Notes under the pieces: generated by a model
The model's database searches: none
What the model was told of the DNA's origin: nothing
The model's input: the letters and a program-made list of their open reading frames with translations, nothing else
Assembly (NCBI GenBank): GCA_020438665.1
Contig: JAGQUE010000364.1
Location: 2,703 to 16,893, forward strand
Direction: 5' to 3'
Origin: Nocardioidaceae bacterium
GTDB taxonomy: Bacteria > Actinomycetota > Actinomycetes > Propionibacteriales > Nocardioidaceae
DNA length: 14,191 nt
Shown: piece after piece, positions 1 to 6,936 of the stretch
Layout of the letters: the number at the start of each line of letters is the position of its first letter
How positions within the stretch are numbered: position 1 is the first letter of the stretch
Made by a program: the position numbers and the translations under genes

Positions 1-815
1 CCGATCACGACCGCCAGCCCCACGGCCAGGTGGACCTGCTGGAGCTGGCGGGTGCGGGTGGCGCCGCGCCACAGGCGCGGGTGGCGCAACACGTCCTCGT
101 GATAGGCCGGCATCGGCTCACCGGTGCACGCCTCATAGCGGGCGAGCGTCGTATGGGACAGCGCCCAGAGCAGCCCGAGCATGGCCAGCGGCAGCAGGGA
201 ACCGAAGGCCAGCCGCTCCTCGGCGGTCAGCCCGGCCATGACGTCGAGGGCTCCCGGCAGGTGGCAGCCGGGGCTGTCGCCTCGGTAGCACTGCCAGCCC
301 ACCAGGTCGATGCCGACCAGGCAGGGCGTGAGGACCATGAAGACCGTCAGCAGCAACGCCCCCAGGCGGTTGGCGCGGGCTCCCCAGCGGGCGGTGCCGC
401 TGTCCTCGTGGAGGCGGAGGCGGGCCCAGTAGGAGAGGTTGGCGAGCGCGAACGGCAGCAGCAGGAGCCAGAGCGCTCGCTTGAGCCACCCGAGCACACC
501 GCGTACGCCGGAGGTCAGCGCGCCCCAGGAATAGGCCTCGACGCTGACCTTGGTCCCGTCGAGGTGACGCCGGGGCAGGACGACCCCCGGGCGGGCGCGG
601 AAGACTCCCGTGAGGCCGTCGCCGGCAACCTGGCGGACCTCATCGCGCCGCACGCCCAGCATCGACTGCGGCGAGGTGCCGTGGACGCCATGGACGCGGA
701 TCTCGACGACCTCGCCGGCGCGCGCCGAGGCGGTGCCGACCGCCGTCGGGGGAGCGGGGTCCGGCGCCCCGGCCGGGCCCTGCTGTCGTCGGCTGCCGCT
801 CCCGCGAACGGTCAT
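1..815 (-). CDS. Multi-spanning membrane protein of unknown function, 3' end outside window
   Basis: I read this frame directly on the minus strand: 271 codons are open from ATG at 815 to the left edge with no stop. After a Pro/Ala/Arg-rich N-terminus, residues 38-50 read EIRVHGVHGTSPQ, followed by EAYSWGALTSG near 93-103. I recall similar pairs of motifs in unannotated actinobacterial integral membrane proteins, but I cannot attach a function. Hydrophobic segments at about 112-129, 151-171 and 206-221 look like TM helices, and another begins near 262. Cysteines at 165, 176, 184 and 230 fall around the second loop. The Shine-Dalgarno before ATG 815 is weak. The frame stays open upstream (for example a TTG 33 bases earlier), so the start is uncertain. 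A dyad shared with the SigE promoter region lies about 90 bases upstream, hinting at common control. Confidence 0.75.
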   Translation of the reverse strand, partial: MTVRGSGSRRQQGPAGAPDPAPPTAVGTASARAGEVVEIRVHGVHGTSPQSMLGVRRDEVRQVAGDGLTGVFRARPGVVLPRRHLDGTKVSVEAYSWGALTSGVRGVLGWLKRALWLLLLPFALANLSYWARLRLHEDSGTARWGARANRLGALLLTVFMVLTPCLVGIDLVGWQCYRGDSPGCHLPGALDVMAGLTAEERLAFGSLLPLAMLGLLWALSHTTLARYEACTGEPMPAYHEDVLRHPRLWRGATRTRQLQQVHLAVGLAVVI

Positions 816-904
816 GTCTCTGGCGTAGCGCAGGCTGCCCTCACTCGGCAATGGTCCGGAGTGACCATGGCCGCCGATCCCGGCAGCCTTCCGTCCGCCA
901 TTCC

Positions 905-930
905 CCGCCGAGTCGTCACACGCGGTGACG
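905..930. promoter_or_regulatory. Dyad element, copy A (shared with the SigE upstream region)
   Basis: The 18-mer CCGCCGAGTCGTCACACG at 905-922 recurs exactly at 2224-2241. Here it continues into a perfect inverted repeat, CGTCAC (914-919), five bases, GTGACG (925-930). Over 26 bases the two copies match at 23 positions. It sits in the 152-base gap between the membrane gene (start 815) and the anti-sigma-like gene (stop 968), upstream of the former. A protein-binding site or a sigma-dependent promoter element are both possible; the function is inferred. Confidence 0.45.
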
Positions 931-967
931 CGTCGACGGAGGGGTGGGGCTCAGCCCGGATCCAGGC

Positions 968-1627
968 TCAGGGGACGGCGTACGCCAGGCTCATGGTGTC
1001 CTGTTGCTGGGGGTCCTCGCCCCAGCGCAGGGTGAGCTGCCAGCAGCCGGCCCGGGGCAGGTCGACGATCGACGGGCCGGGCCCGCCGGCCACGCTGCGG
1101 TGGACCTCCAGGCCAGCTGCGGCGAGGCGTGCGGTGATCGTGAGGTCCGACGGGGCCCCGCCGCTCGTGCCGGGAGCAGTGACCGGTTCGGCCACCCACA
1201 GGATCTTGTTGTTGACCTCGTCGCTCGGCGGAGCATAGAGCTGTCCTCCGAAGAGGATCGCCACGATCCGGCCATGGTCGCTCATCACGTGGGCCACGCG
1301 CGGTGCGGGGTCGCTGAACCCGGTGCGGGCCCACGCCGGGATGACGCCCTGGTCGACGGGGCGGCAGACCGCGGGCGGTCGCTCGGTCGCCACGGGCGGG
1401 TCCTCGGTCAGGTCCTCGCTGCCACCGCGGACGACGTACGTCGTGATGGCCGCGGCCGCCATCACCGAGGCCGCGGCGACCCCGGCGACGATCCAGCGGC
1501 GCTGCCGGCGCCGGTCCTCGTGCGCTCGGGTGATCCCGCCGGTGACCAGCCGGTCGACGGGCGGCGTCACCGTGTCCACGCCGCGGTGCAGTGCTTCGCT
1601 CAGCCGGCTCTCGAAGTCGACGTCCAT
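968..1627 (-). CDS. Single-pass membrane protein, putative anti-sigma factor for the adjacent SigE-family sigma
   Basis: 219 aa. The N-terminal cytoplasmic part (1-44) is charged and ends in a basic stretch (DRRRQRRW). A single TM helix at about 45-67 is rich in Ala/Val. The rest (68-219) would be extracytoplasmic, with Cys88 and Cys195 as the only cysteines I see. There is no HxxxCxxC zinc-finger motif, so it is not a classical ZAS-type anti-sigma factor. The assignment rests on context: it begins 9 bases after the sigma stop, and its GAGGGG ribosome binding site overlaps that stop (TGAGGGGACCTG-ATG), so the two are almost certainly co-transcribed and probably coupled. Genes with this layout commonly encode the regulator of SigE-family sigma factors in actinobacteria. 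It could instead be an unrelated envelope protein of the same regulon. Confidence 0.7.
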   Translation of the reverse strand: MDVDFESRLSEALHRGVDTVTPPVDRLVTGGITRAHEDRRRQRRWIVAGVAAASVMAAAAITTYVVRGGSEDLTEDPPVATERPPAVCRPVDQGVIPAWARTGFSDPAPRVAHVMSDHGRIVAILFGGQLYAPPSDEVNNKILWVAEPVTAPGTSGGAPSDLTITARLAAAGLEVHRSVAGGPGPSIVDLPRAGCWQLTLRWGEDPQQQDTMSLAYAVP

Positions 1628-1636
1628 CAGGTCCCC

Positions 1637-2182
1637 TCAGTCCGTTCGCAGGTGGTGGAGGTCATGGCCGAGAAGGTCGCGCAGCCGCCCGAGCGCCCGG
1701 TGGCAGCGGGCGCGGACCGCGGTCGGGGTGCTCCCGACGAGCTCGGCGGTGGCGGCGACGTCGAGGTCCTCCCAGAAGCGCAGGACGACCACGGCACGGT
1801 CGGCGGGCTCGAGCCTGGCCAGCGCGCCGAGCAGGGTGGCCCGCAGGGCCGGGTCGGGATCGTGGGTCACCCCCGCGTCGGGCTCGGGCACCGGGCGTTC
1901 GGTGCTGCTGCGACGACGTCGTGCGCTGAGGTGGGTGTTGACCAGCGTCGCCCGGGCATAGGCCGCCGGGTTGGCGGCCGCCGCGACGCGGCCCCAGCGG
2001 CGATAGACCGTCGCGAGGGTGTCCTGCACGAGGTCCTCGGCGGCGTACCACTCACCCGTCAGCAGCAGCGCCAGCCGGAACAGCGTCGGCGTCCGTGCGG
2101 TCGCGAAGGCCACGAACTCGGCCTCCCGCTCACTCCGCCCGCCCGCCACGACCACCCTCCGCGCTCCGTCCGACCCTGACAC
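1637..2182 (-). CDS. SigE-family ECF RNA polymerase sigma factor
   Basis: 181 aa, the usual size for the group. Region 2 covers about 23-95 (EFVAFATARTPTLFRLALLL, then WYAAEDLVQDTLATVYRRW, the core-binding and -10 recognition helices). Region 4 covers about 113-170, with the helix-turn-helix around DVAATAELVGSTPTAVRARC. A short acidic Pro-rich linker separates them. This matches the actinobacterial SigE-like ECF family (TIGR02983 type). The annotated start is GTG 2182, preceded by an ECF-like promoter that would make the mRNA nearly leaderless. A downstream GTG at 2149 has a GGAGG (2156-2160) at 6-base spacing and would give a protein 11 residues shorter, equally consistent with the domain. 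It is followed immediately by the putative anti-sigma gene. Confidence 0.9.
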   Translation of the reverse strand: MSGSDGARRVVVAGGRSEREAEFVAFATARTPTLFRLALLLTGEWYAAEDLVQDTLATVYRRWGRVAAAANPAAYARATLVNTHLSARRRRSSTERPVPEPDAGVTHDPDPALRATLLGALARLEPADRAVVVLRFWEDLDVAATAELVGSTPTAVRARCHRALGRLRDLLGHDLHHLRTD

Positions 2183-2186
2183 TCCC

Positions 2187-2216
2187 TAGACGACGCAGAC
2201 CAGCCGTTTCGTGACA
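2187..2216 (-). promoter_or_regulatory. Candidate autoregulated ECF promoter of the SigE gene
   Basis: On the minus strand, TGTCACG (2216-2210) is followed after 17 bases by CGTCTA (2192-2187), and the GTG start at 2182 comes 4 bases later. A TGTCAC-type -35 with a CGTC -10 resembles known ECF promoters such as the ECF41 consensus. That likeness is from memory and the spacer is about one base longer. Self-transcription by the encoded sigma is the usual arrangement and is inferred here. Confidence 0.35.
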
Positions 2217-2223
2217 GCGACGA

Positions 2224-2249
2224 CCGCCGAGTCGTCACACGACGTGGCG
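2224..2249. promoter_or_regulatory. Dyad element, copy B, upstream of SigE
   Basis: Second copy of the element at 905-930. The first 18 bases are identical, then CGTCAC (2233-2238), ACGAC, GTGGCG (2244-2249), a dyad with one mismatch. It lies 42 bases before the sigma start at 2182, just upstream of the proposed -35, in the 132-base divergent region shared with the VOC gene. It could be an activator or repressor site acting on either gene. Confidence 0.45.
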
Positions 2250-2302
2250 ACCGGGCGGAGGGAGGGGGAGCGACACGGACGTGGATCGTCCGCAACAGTG
2301 GG

Positions 2303-2308
2303 TACGGT
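2303..2308 (+). promoter_or_regulatory. Candidate -10 element of a leaderless VOC transcript
   Basis: TACGGT fits the actinobacterial TANNNT -10 consensus and ends exactly 6 bases before ATG 2315, placing the expected transcription start on the A of the start codon. No Shine-Dalgarno precedes the ATG, which supports a leaderless mRNA. I see no good -35. Confidence 0.4.
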
Positions 2309-2314
2309 CGCTCC

Positions 2315-2680
2315 ATGGCTATCGCGCGATTCCCGAGCATCGTCCTGGACTGCCCCGACGCCGAGGCGCTGGCCGGCTTCTATGCCGCCATGCTCGACTG
2401 GGCCGTCGCCCCGCCCGACGAGGAGGGCGGCTGGATCGACATCAAGTCCGACTATGGCCAGGTGCTGTCCTTCCAGCCGGTGGCCGACTATCGGCGCCCG
2501 GAGTGGCCCGGCCAGGAGGTCCCCCAGCAGATGCACCTCGACGTGGTCGTCGACGACCTCGACACCGCCGAGGCGGCGGTGCTCGAGCTCGGGGCGACCA
2601 AGCACGACGTCCAGCCCGGCACGACCTTCCGGGTCTTCCTCGACCCGGCCGGGCACCCGTTCTGCCTCTGCCTCTCGTGA
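2315..2680 (+). CDS. VOC-superfamily (glyoxalase/dioxygenase-fold) protein
   Basis: 121 aa, one VOC domain of the compact actinobacterial Glyoxalase_6-like type. Two babab-type halves are visible: 1-60 (RFPSIVLDCPDAEALAGFYA, then ...GQVLSFQPV) and 70-121 (QMHLDVVVDDLDTAEAAVLE, then RVFLDPAGHPFCLCL). His74 and His114 lie at positions that carry metal ligands in many relatives, but the first-half ligand is not clear, so metal use is uncertain. The substrate cannot be told from sequence; relatives range from glyoxalases to antibiotic-binding proteins. It lacks a ribosome binding site and probably has a leaderless mRNA. Its stop overlaps the start of the downstream lipoprotein hydrolase (GTGA), so the two form a coupled pair. 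Confidence 0.88.
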   Translation: MAIARFPSIVLDCPDAEALAGFYAAMLDWAVAPPDEEGGWIDIKSDYGQVLSFQPVADYRRPEWPGQEVPQQMHLDVVVDDLDTAEAAVLELGATKHDVQPGTTFRVFLDPAGHPFCLCLS

Positions 2681-3477
2681 CGCGAGGCCTGGCTCGCCAG
2701 GTCGCAGCGGCTGTCGCAGCGTTGGTGCTGCTCGCCGGCTGCGGGGGAGCCGGCGACCAGGCGTCCAGCGCCGACCCGGCGTCCGGTGCGCCCGGATCCA
2801 CCGGCGCTCGCGACATCGCCGACCGCTGCCTGAGTGCGACGCCGAAGGGTCGCGACATCGAGGGCGTGACGCTGACCGGCGACGAGATGTCGCTACGAGG
2901 GGCGCTGCTGCTGCCCACCGATCCCAGTGGCACGGCCGTGGTGTTGCTTCCGCAGATCGGGCAGTCCGGCCTGTGCGGCTGGCTCAAGTACGCCGCCCAC
3001 CTGACCGACGAAGGCATCACCGCGCTCGCCATCGACCCCTGCGGCTATGGCGAGTCGACCTGCCCCGAGGTGCTCGCGCCTGTGGTCGACAAGCAGGTTG
3101 AGCTCGCCCTCGCCCACCTTGACGAGACCGTTCACCCCGATCGAGTCGTGCTGGTCGGGGCGTCGATGGGCGGCTCCCAGACGGTCCGTGCCGTCGCCCG
3201 CGGAGCCGACGTCGATGCCTGGGTGGACGTGTCCGGTCCGAGTGCCTGGGACGGCGACGTCCTGCTCGACCTGGCACCCCAGGTCGACCTCCCCGGCATG
3301 ATCGTCTATGCCCGCAGCGACGGTGACCGGCTCTTCCGCGAGGCCCAGCAGCTGGCCGACGCGACCGGCGCGACGTTCGTCGAGGGGCCCGGCGGCCACG
3401 GCTGGGACCTGCTCCTCACGCTCGGTGGCACGACGACCCGCGTGGGTGACCGGATCGCGGCGTTCATCGCCGGCTGA
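2677..3477 (+). CDS. Lipoprotein alpha/beta hydrolase
   Basis: 266 aa from GTG 2677, the only start placing the signal sequence at the N-terminus; the frame is open further upstream but overlaps the VOC gene. The signal peptide ends in the lipobox LLAGC, so Cys22 would be lipidated and the enzyme anchored to the outer face of the membrane. A low-complexity Ala/Ser/Pro linker (23-44) leads into the hydrolase core. The nucleophile elbow is GASMGG with Ser163, the likely acid is Asp215 or Asp217 (YARSDGD), and the base is His241 (GPGGHGWD), so the triad is complete. The substrate is unknown; an esterase or dienelactone-hydrolase-like enzyme is plausible. The GTGA overlap with the VOC stop suggests translational coupling. 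The converging SIS gene ends 30 bases away, and I see no clear terminator between them. Confidence 0.85.
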   Translation: MTRGLARQVAAAVAALVLLAGCGGAGDQASSADPASGAPGSTGARDIADRCLSATPKGRDIEGVTLTGDEMSLRGALLLPTDPSGTAVVLLPQIGQSGLCGWLKYAAHLTDEGITALAIDPCGYGESTCPEVLAPVVDKQVELALAHLDETVHPDRVVLVGASMGGSQTVRAVARGADVDAWVDVSGPSAWDGDVLLDLAPQVDLPGMIVYARSDGDRLFREAQQLADATGATFVEGPGGHGWDLLLTLGGTTTRVGDRIAAFIAG

Positions 3478-3507
3478 CCCGGCGAAGCTGACCGGTGGGA
3501 GAAACGC

Positions 3508-4524
3508 CTAGCGCAGCCGCGACGTCTTCGTCGCCGGCCGGGGTGGGTCAGGGTCGAGCCCGCGCGCGAGCGCGGTGAGGCGGGCGATCTGCTGGAACGG
3601 GATGATCTCGAGCATCGGGCGGACGACGTCGGGCAGGTCTCCGGCGGCGACACCGAGGTCGGCAAGCACGCCCAACGACCAGACCCGGCTACCGCGCTCG
3701 CGCACTGCCGCGATCAGCGGGTCGAGGGCCTTGCCGACCTCGCCTGGTGATCGGATGGCGAGCACGGGGACCTGGCGGTCGACGAGCCCGAGGGGCCCCT
3801 GGAGCAGGTCGGCGCCGGAGAACGACAGCGCCGGCACCTGCGCGATCTCCATGAGCGACAGCGCGGCCTGCCTCGCGGTCGTGGTCGACCAGCCGCGGGC
3901 GACGGTGATGACGGTCCGGGCGATCCGGGTCAGGTCGACTGCGGGGCGCAGCTCGTCGGTGTTCTGCGCGGCCTGGGCGGCCAGGTCGGGCAGCATCGCG
4001 AGGTCGGCGTACCCCGGCGCGAGCAGGAGGTAGGACACCAGCAGCTCGGCGCTATAGAGCTTGGGCGCGGCGGCGGTCTTGGCCTTGCCGGCCAGCAGCT
4101 CGAGGTGGGCCGCGGCGGCGCGGGACAGCGGCGACATGATGTCGTTGGTGACCGAGACCGTCAGCGCACCGCAGGCCTTCGCGGCCTCGGTGACGTCGAG
4201 CAGCTCGGCCGAGGTGCCGGTCCGGTTGAGCACCACCAGCAGCGTGTCGCGCAGGTCGGGGCGCGCGCGGTAGTGGGTGAACGACGTCGGTGACACGATG
4301 CCGGCCGGCAGCCCCCACAACGTCTCGACGAGATCCTTCGCATAGAGCGCCGCGTGCTCCGAGCTGCCCCGGGCAGCGAAGAGCACGGCCCGCGGCTCAC
4401 GCTCGGCGATCAGCGCCCGGGCCCGCTCCACCTGGTCGCGGGTCGACGCCAGCAGCCGGCGGAACACATAGGGCTGCTCCGCGATCTCGGCACCGAGCAC
4501 GATGCCCCGAGTCCTGGCTCTCAT
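3508..4524 (-). CDS. Double-SIS-domain protein, GlmS C-terminal / glucosamine-6-phosphate deaminase-like
   Basis: 338 aa, the length of stand-alone two-SIS proteins. The N-terminus has the family signature EIAEQPYVFRRLL (13-25). SIS 1 runs from about 45 to 170 with ARGSSEHAALYAKDLVE and NRTGTSAELLD, the phosphosugar-binding loop equivalent to the SxSGET region of GlmS. SIS 2 runs from about 200 to 320, and the tail has the family ARGLDPD motif (320-326). Glu226 matches the catalytic Glu region, but the usual HGP after it reads QGP here (Gln242), replacing the His linked to sugar ring opening in GlmS. The protein may therefore be a deaminase/isomerase variant, or bind phosphosugar without full isomerase activity. 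No other amino-sugar gene is nearby. A near-leaderless start is likely because no Shine-Dalgarno is visible. Confidence 0.85.
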   Translation of the reverse strand: MRARTRGIVLGAEIAEQPYVFRRLLASTRDQVERARALIAEREPRAVLFAARGSSEHAALYAKDLVETLWGLPAGIVSPTSFTHYRARPDLRDTLLVVLNRTGTSAELLDVTEAAKACGALTVSVTNDIMSPLSRAAAAHLELLAGKAKTAAAPKLYSAELLVSYLLLAPGYADLAMLPDLAAQAAQNTDELRPAVDLTRIARTVITVARGWSTTTARQAALSLMEIAQVPALSFSGADLLQGPLGLVDRQVPVLAIRSPGEVGKALDPLIAAVRERGSRVWSLGVLADLGVAAGDLPDVVRPMLEIIPFQQIARLTALARGLDPDPPRPATKTSRLR

Positions 4525-4526
4525 GA

Positions 4527-4539
4527 CGTGATCACGGTA
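4527..4539 (-). promoter_or_regulatory. Palindrome and candidate -10 in front of the SIS gene
   Basis: CGTGATCACG (4527-4536) is a perfect 10-base palindrome two bases from the ATG at 4524. On the minus strand it overlaps a TACCGT hexamer (4539-4534, TANNNT type) whose end lies 9 bases before the ATG, predicting a 5' leader of only 2-3 bases. A palindrome over the start site would suit a repressor, but no cognate regulator can be named. The 124-base gap also contains two copies of CGTCAGCCCC (4592-4601, 4630-4639). Confidence 0.3.
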
Positions 4540-4648
4540 GTGCGCGAGGGCCGCCGGTGGGGCCGGATGCGTCGGACTCGCCGCACCCGCGCGTCAGCCC
4601 CAGGCGCAGCGGCAGCGCATCGACGAGAACGTCAGCCCCCACGAGTCG

Positions 4649-5299
4649 TCACGGCGGGGTCAGCATGGTCGCCAGCAGCGCGATGCCCTGCTCGAGCATG
4701 GCGAGGGCCTCTTCCCGGCTCTCGGGGATCGGGACCTCCTCGACCTGACCGGTGGTCATCATCAGGCCGACCAGTCCGCCGATGAGGGCGCAGCCGAACA
4801 TGCGGGCCTGGGGCGAGTCCTCGGGGATCCCGAGCCGCTGGGCGACGGCTCGGACGCTGTATTCCATCGGGCGCGCCATCTCCTCCAGGAGCCCGCGCTG
4901 GAGCTCGGGCACGGTTTGGATGAGGTGGTTGCGTCGCCGCTCCACCGCCCAGTCGTCGTCGGACATGGCGAGCAGCACCGTGCGCAGCCCGTGGTGGAGG
5001 GCCTGGAGCGGGTCGAGCTCGGGGGGCGCCGCCACGGCTGCCTTGAAGACTGCCTCGTCCATGAAGTCGGCGACCGCCGCGTCCTCCTTGTTGCGGAAGT
5101 AGCGGAAGAACGTGCTGGGTGAGATGTCGGCGGCGTCCGCGATCTGCTCGACCGTCGTGGCGACGAAGCCCTGCTCCGCGATCAGCCGCAGCGTGTGCCG
5201 TTGGATCTCGGCGCGGGTCCGGGCCTTCTTGCGCTCGCGAAGGCCCGGACGCGCGTCGGTGGGACGGGCGGCGGCCGGCTCGGCGTCGGGGGTGGCCAT
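4649..5299 (-). CDS. TetR-family transcriptional regulator
   Basis: 216 aa from ATG 5299, preceded by a GGGGG-type ribosome binding site; the longer open frame upstream lies antiparallel to the exporter and is ignored. Residues 20-80 form a textbook TetR DNA-binding domain: RERKKARTRAEIQ, helix 1, then TTVEQIADAADISPSTFFRY (49-68, helix-turn-helix) and FRNKEDAA. The C-terminal ligand and dimerisation domain (80-216) is Met-rich and unspecific, in the range typical of regulators sensing hydrophobic compounds. It starts 17 bases after the stop of the exporter gene, in the same operon, so it most likely represses that operon through the tandem palindrome at 6869-6900. The ligand is probably a pump substrate (inference). 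Confidence 0.92.
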   Translation of the reverse strand: MATPDAEPAAARPTDARPGLRERKKARTRAEIQRHTLRLIAEQGFVATTVEQIADAADISPSTFFRYFRNKEDAAVADFMDEAVFKAAVAAPPELDPLQALHHGLRTVLLAMSDDDWAVERRRNHLIQTVPELQRGLLEEMARPMEYSVRAVAQRLGIPEDSPQARMFGCALIGGLVGLMMTTGQVEEVPIPESREEALAMLEQGIALLATMLTPP

Positions 5300-5316
5300 G
5301 CCCCCATCTTGGCGGA

Positions 5317-6855
5317 TCAGCGGTCCTCGAGGTCGGCCTCGCCGGGGCGCGTGTTGGGCAGCTTCCACAGCGTGAGGACGAGTCCGACGACGGCCAGCGC
5401 GCACGTCACCCACATCTGGTCCGACATGCCGGACACGAAGGCGTCCTTGACCGAGGTGGCCAGGTCGGGGCTCCCGAGCCGGGCCGCGACGGCGAGGCCG
5501 CCGCTGACGGAGTCCTTGACGGCGTCGGCCGCCTCTGCGGGCAGGCCGCTGACGTCGACCGAGCCGCGATAGCTCGTGTTGAGCACCGACACCAGGGCGG
5601 CGATCCCGAGCACGCTGCTGACCTGCCGCATCACTTGGATGAGGGCGCCGCCCGCGGCGGCGCGCTCGGTCGAGAGGATGTCGACGGCGAGGTTCTGCCC
5701 CGAGATGAGCACCATCCCGAAGCCGACGCCGAACACGGCCAGCCAGGTGGCCGTGGCGCCGTAGCCGGAGTCGACCCGGGTGGTCGCGCCCAGGGCGGCG
5801 GCGCCGATGACGGCGACGAAACCGATGGCCATCGGCAGGCGCGGGCCCGTCACGGTGGCGAGGCGCACGGCGACCACGAAGCCGAGCATCAGCCCGCCGA
5901 GCATGGGCAGCAGCCGCAGCCCGGTCCCGAGGGCGTCGGTGCCGAGGATGGCCTGCAGATAGAGGGGGGCGGTGAACAGCGCCACGAAGCCGACCACCGA
6001 GGCCAGGCTGGCGGCGAGTGCCCCCCACCGGAACTCGGGGATCCACCAGAGCGAGCGGTCCAGCAACGGCTCGGCGCCGGTGACCGACCGCTCCCAGCGC
6101 AGGAACGCCACCGTCAGCAACAGCCCCACGACGATCGTCACCCCGACCAGCGGCGAGCCCCAGCCGCGGCTGGGGCCCTCGATGAGCCCGAAGGTCAGCG
6201 ACACCAGGCCGATCGAGGACAGGGCGACGCCGACGAGGTCGATCGGCGGGCGCGCGGCGGGGCGTTCGCGCGGCAGCAGCCACCACGACGCGACGAGGGC
6301 GACGGCCGCGACCGGCACGTTCATCACGAAGACCGAGCCCCACCAGAAGTGCCGGAGCAGCTCGCCGCCGATGATCGGCCCCAGCGGCATACCGATCATG
6401 GTCGAGAGACCCAGCACGGCCATCGCCTTGGGTCGCTCGTCACGGTCGAAGAGCACCACCAGCAGCGAGAAGGCCAGCGGGATCAGCAGGGCGGCCCCCA
6501 GGCCGAGGAACGCGCGCGCCGCGATCAGCGAACCGGGGCTGCCGGCATAGGCACACCAGGCGGAGCCCAGCCCGAAGACCGTCAACGCGGCGAGCATGAG
6601 CGGGCGGCGTCCCCACCGGTCGCCGAGCATGCCTGCCGGGAGCAGCAGCGACGCGAGCACCAGCAGATAGGCGTCGGCGAACCACTGAAGCTGGCTGGTG
6701 CTGGCGTGAAGGTCCTCCGACAGCGTCGGCAGGGCGACGTTGAGGACGGTCGTGTCCAGGCCGATGAGCAACATCGCGAGGGATGTCACGGCCAGGGTCC
6801 ACCACCGGTGCGGGTCGCGCACGACGGTGGTCTCAGGGGTGGCGACGGTCGCCAT
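5317..6855 (-). CDS. DHA2-family (14-TM) MFS multidrug exporter
   Basis: 512 aa, the normal size of QacA/EmrB/LfrA-type drug:proton antiporters. Signatures: LDTTVLNVALP (33-43, the D1-type acidic motif of TM1), GMLGDRWGRR (75-84, motif A between TM2 and TM3) and MPLGPIIGG (156-164, motif C of antiporters in TM5). About 14 hydrophobic segments run to residue 500. The start ATG 6855 has a perfect AAGGAGG ribosome binding site five bases upstream. TetR follows at 17 bases, so pump and regulator are co-transcribed, and the promoter region contains two near-identical operator palindromes. Export of cationic or hydrophobic drugs is the family role; the actual substrate is not predictable. Confidence 0.93.
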   Translation of the reverse strand: MATVATPETTVVRDPHRWWTLAVTSLAMLLIGLDTTVLNVALPTLSEDLHASTSQLQWFADAYLLVLASLLLPAGMLGDRWGRRPLMLAALTVFGLGSAWCAYAGSPGSLIAARAFLGLGAALLIPLAFSLLVVLFDRDERPKAMAVLGLSTMIGMPLGPIIGGELLRHFWWGSVFVMNVPVAAVALVASWWLLPRERPAARPPIDLVGVALSSIGLVSLTFGLIEGPSRGWGSPLVGVTIVVGLLLTVAFLRWERSVTGAEPLLDRSLWWIPEFRWGALAASLASVVGFVALFTAPLYLQAILGTDALGTGLRLLPMLGGLMLGFVVAVRLATVTGPRLPMAIGFVAVIGAAALGATTRVDSGYGATATWLAVFGVGFGMVLISGQNLAVDILSTERAAAGGALIQVMRQVSSVLGIAALVSVLNTSYRGSVDVSGLPAEAADAVKDSVSGGLAVAARLGSPDLATSVKDAFVSGMSDQMWVTCALAVVGLVLTLWKLPNTRPGEADLEDR

Positions 6856-6868
6856 GGCAGCCTCCTTG

Positions 6869-6900
6869 TGAGAGATTCTCTAAAACAAGAGACTCTCTCA
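6869..6900. promoter_or_regulatory. Tandem palindromic TetR operator of the exporter operon
   Basis: Two copies of AGAGANTCTCT, each itself a palindrome, lie at 6871-6881 and 6888-6898 with centres 17 bases apart. Together they form a larger inverted repeat, TGAGAGATTCTCT, six bases, AGAGACTCTCTCA, with 12 of 13 positions matching. It sits just upstream of the exporter's ribosome binding site in an unusually AT-rich patch that must hold the promoter. A TTGACA hexamer is present at 6918-6913 on the minus strand, but I could not pair it with a good -10. Binding by the operon's TetR is the natural inference. Confidence 0.7.
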
Positions 6901-6936
6901 AAAAGGAGTCAGTGTCAATATGGAAGAAGGATCCGG

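Noticed and set aside
30..1238. A 402-codon plus-strand frame.
   Set aside because: It is the shadow of the minus-strand membrane protein and the anti-sigma-like gene; its product is low-complexity Gln/Arg/Gly-rich with no domain.
3478..3507. Search for a bidirectional terminator between the converging hydrolase and SIS genes.
   Set aside because: Only short CCGG repeats are present, with no stable stem and no T-run.
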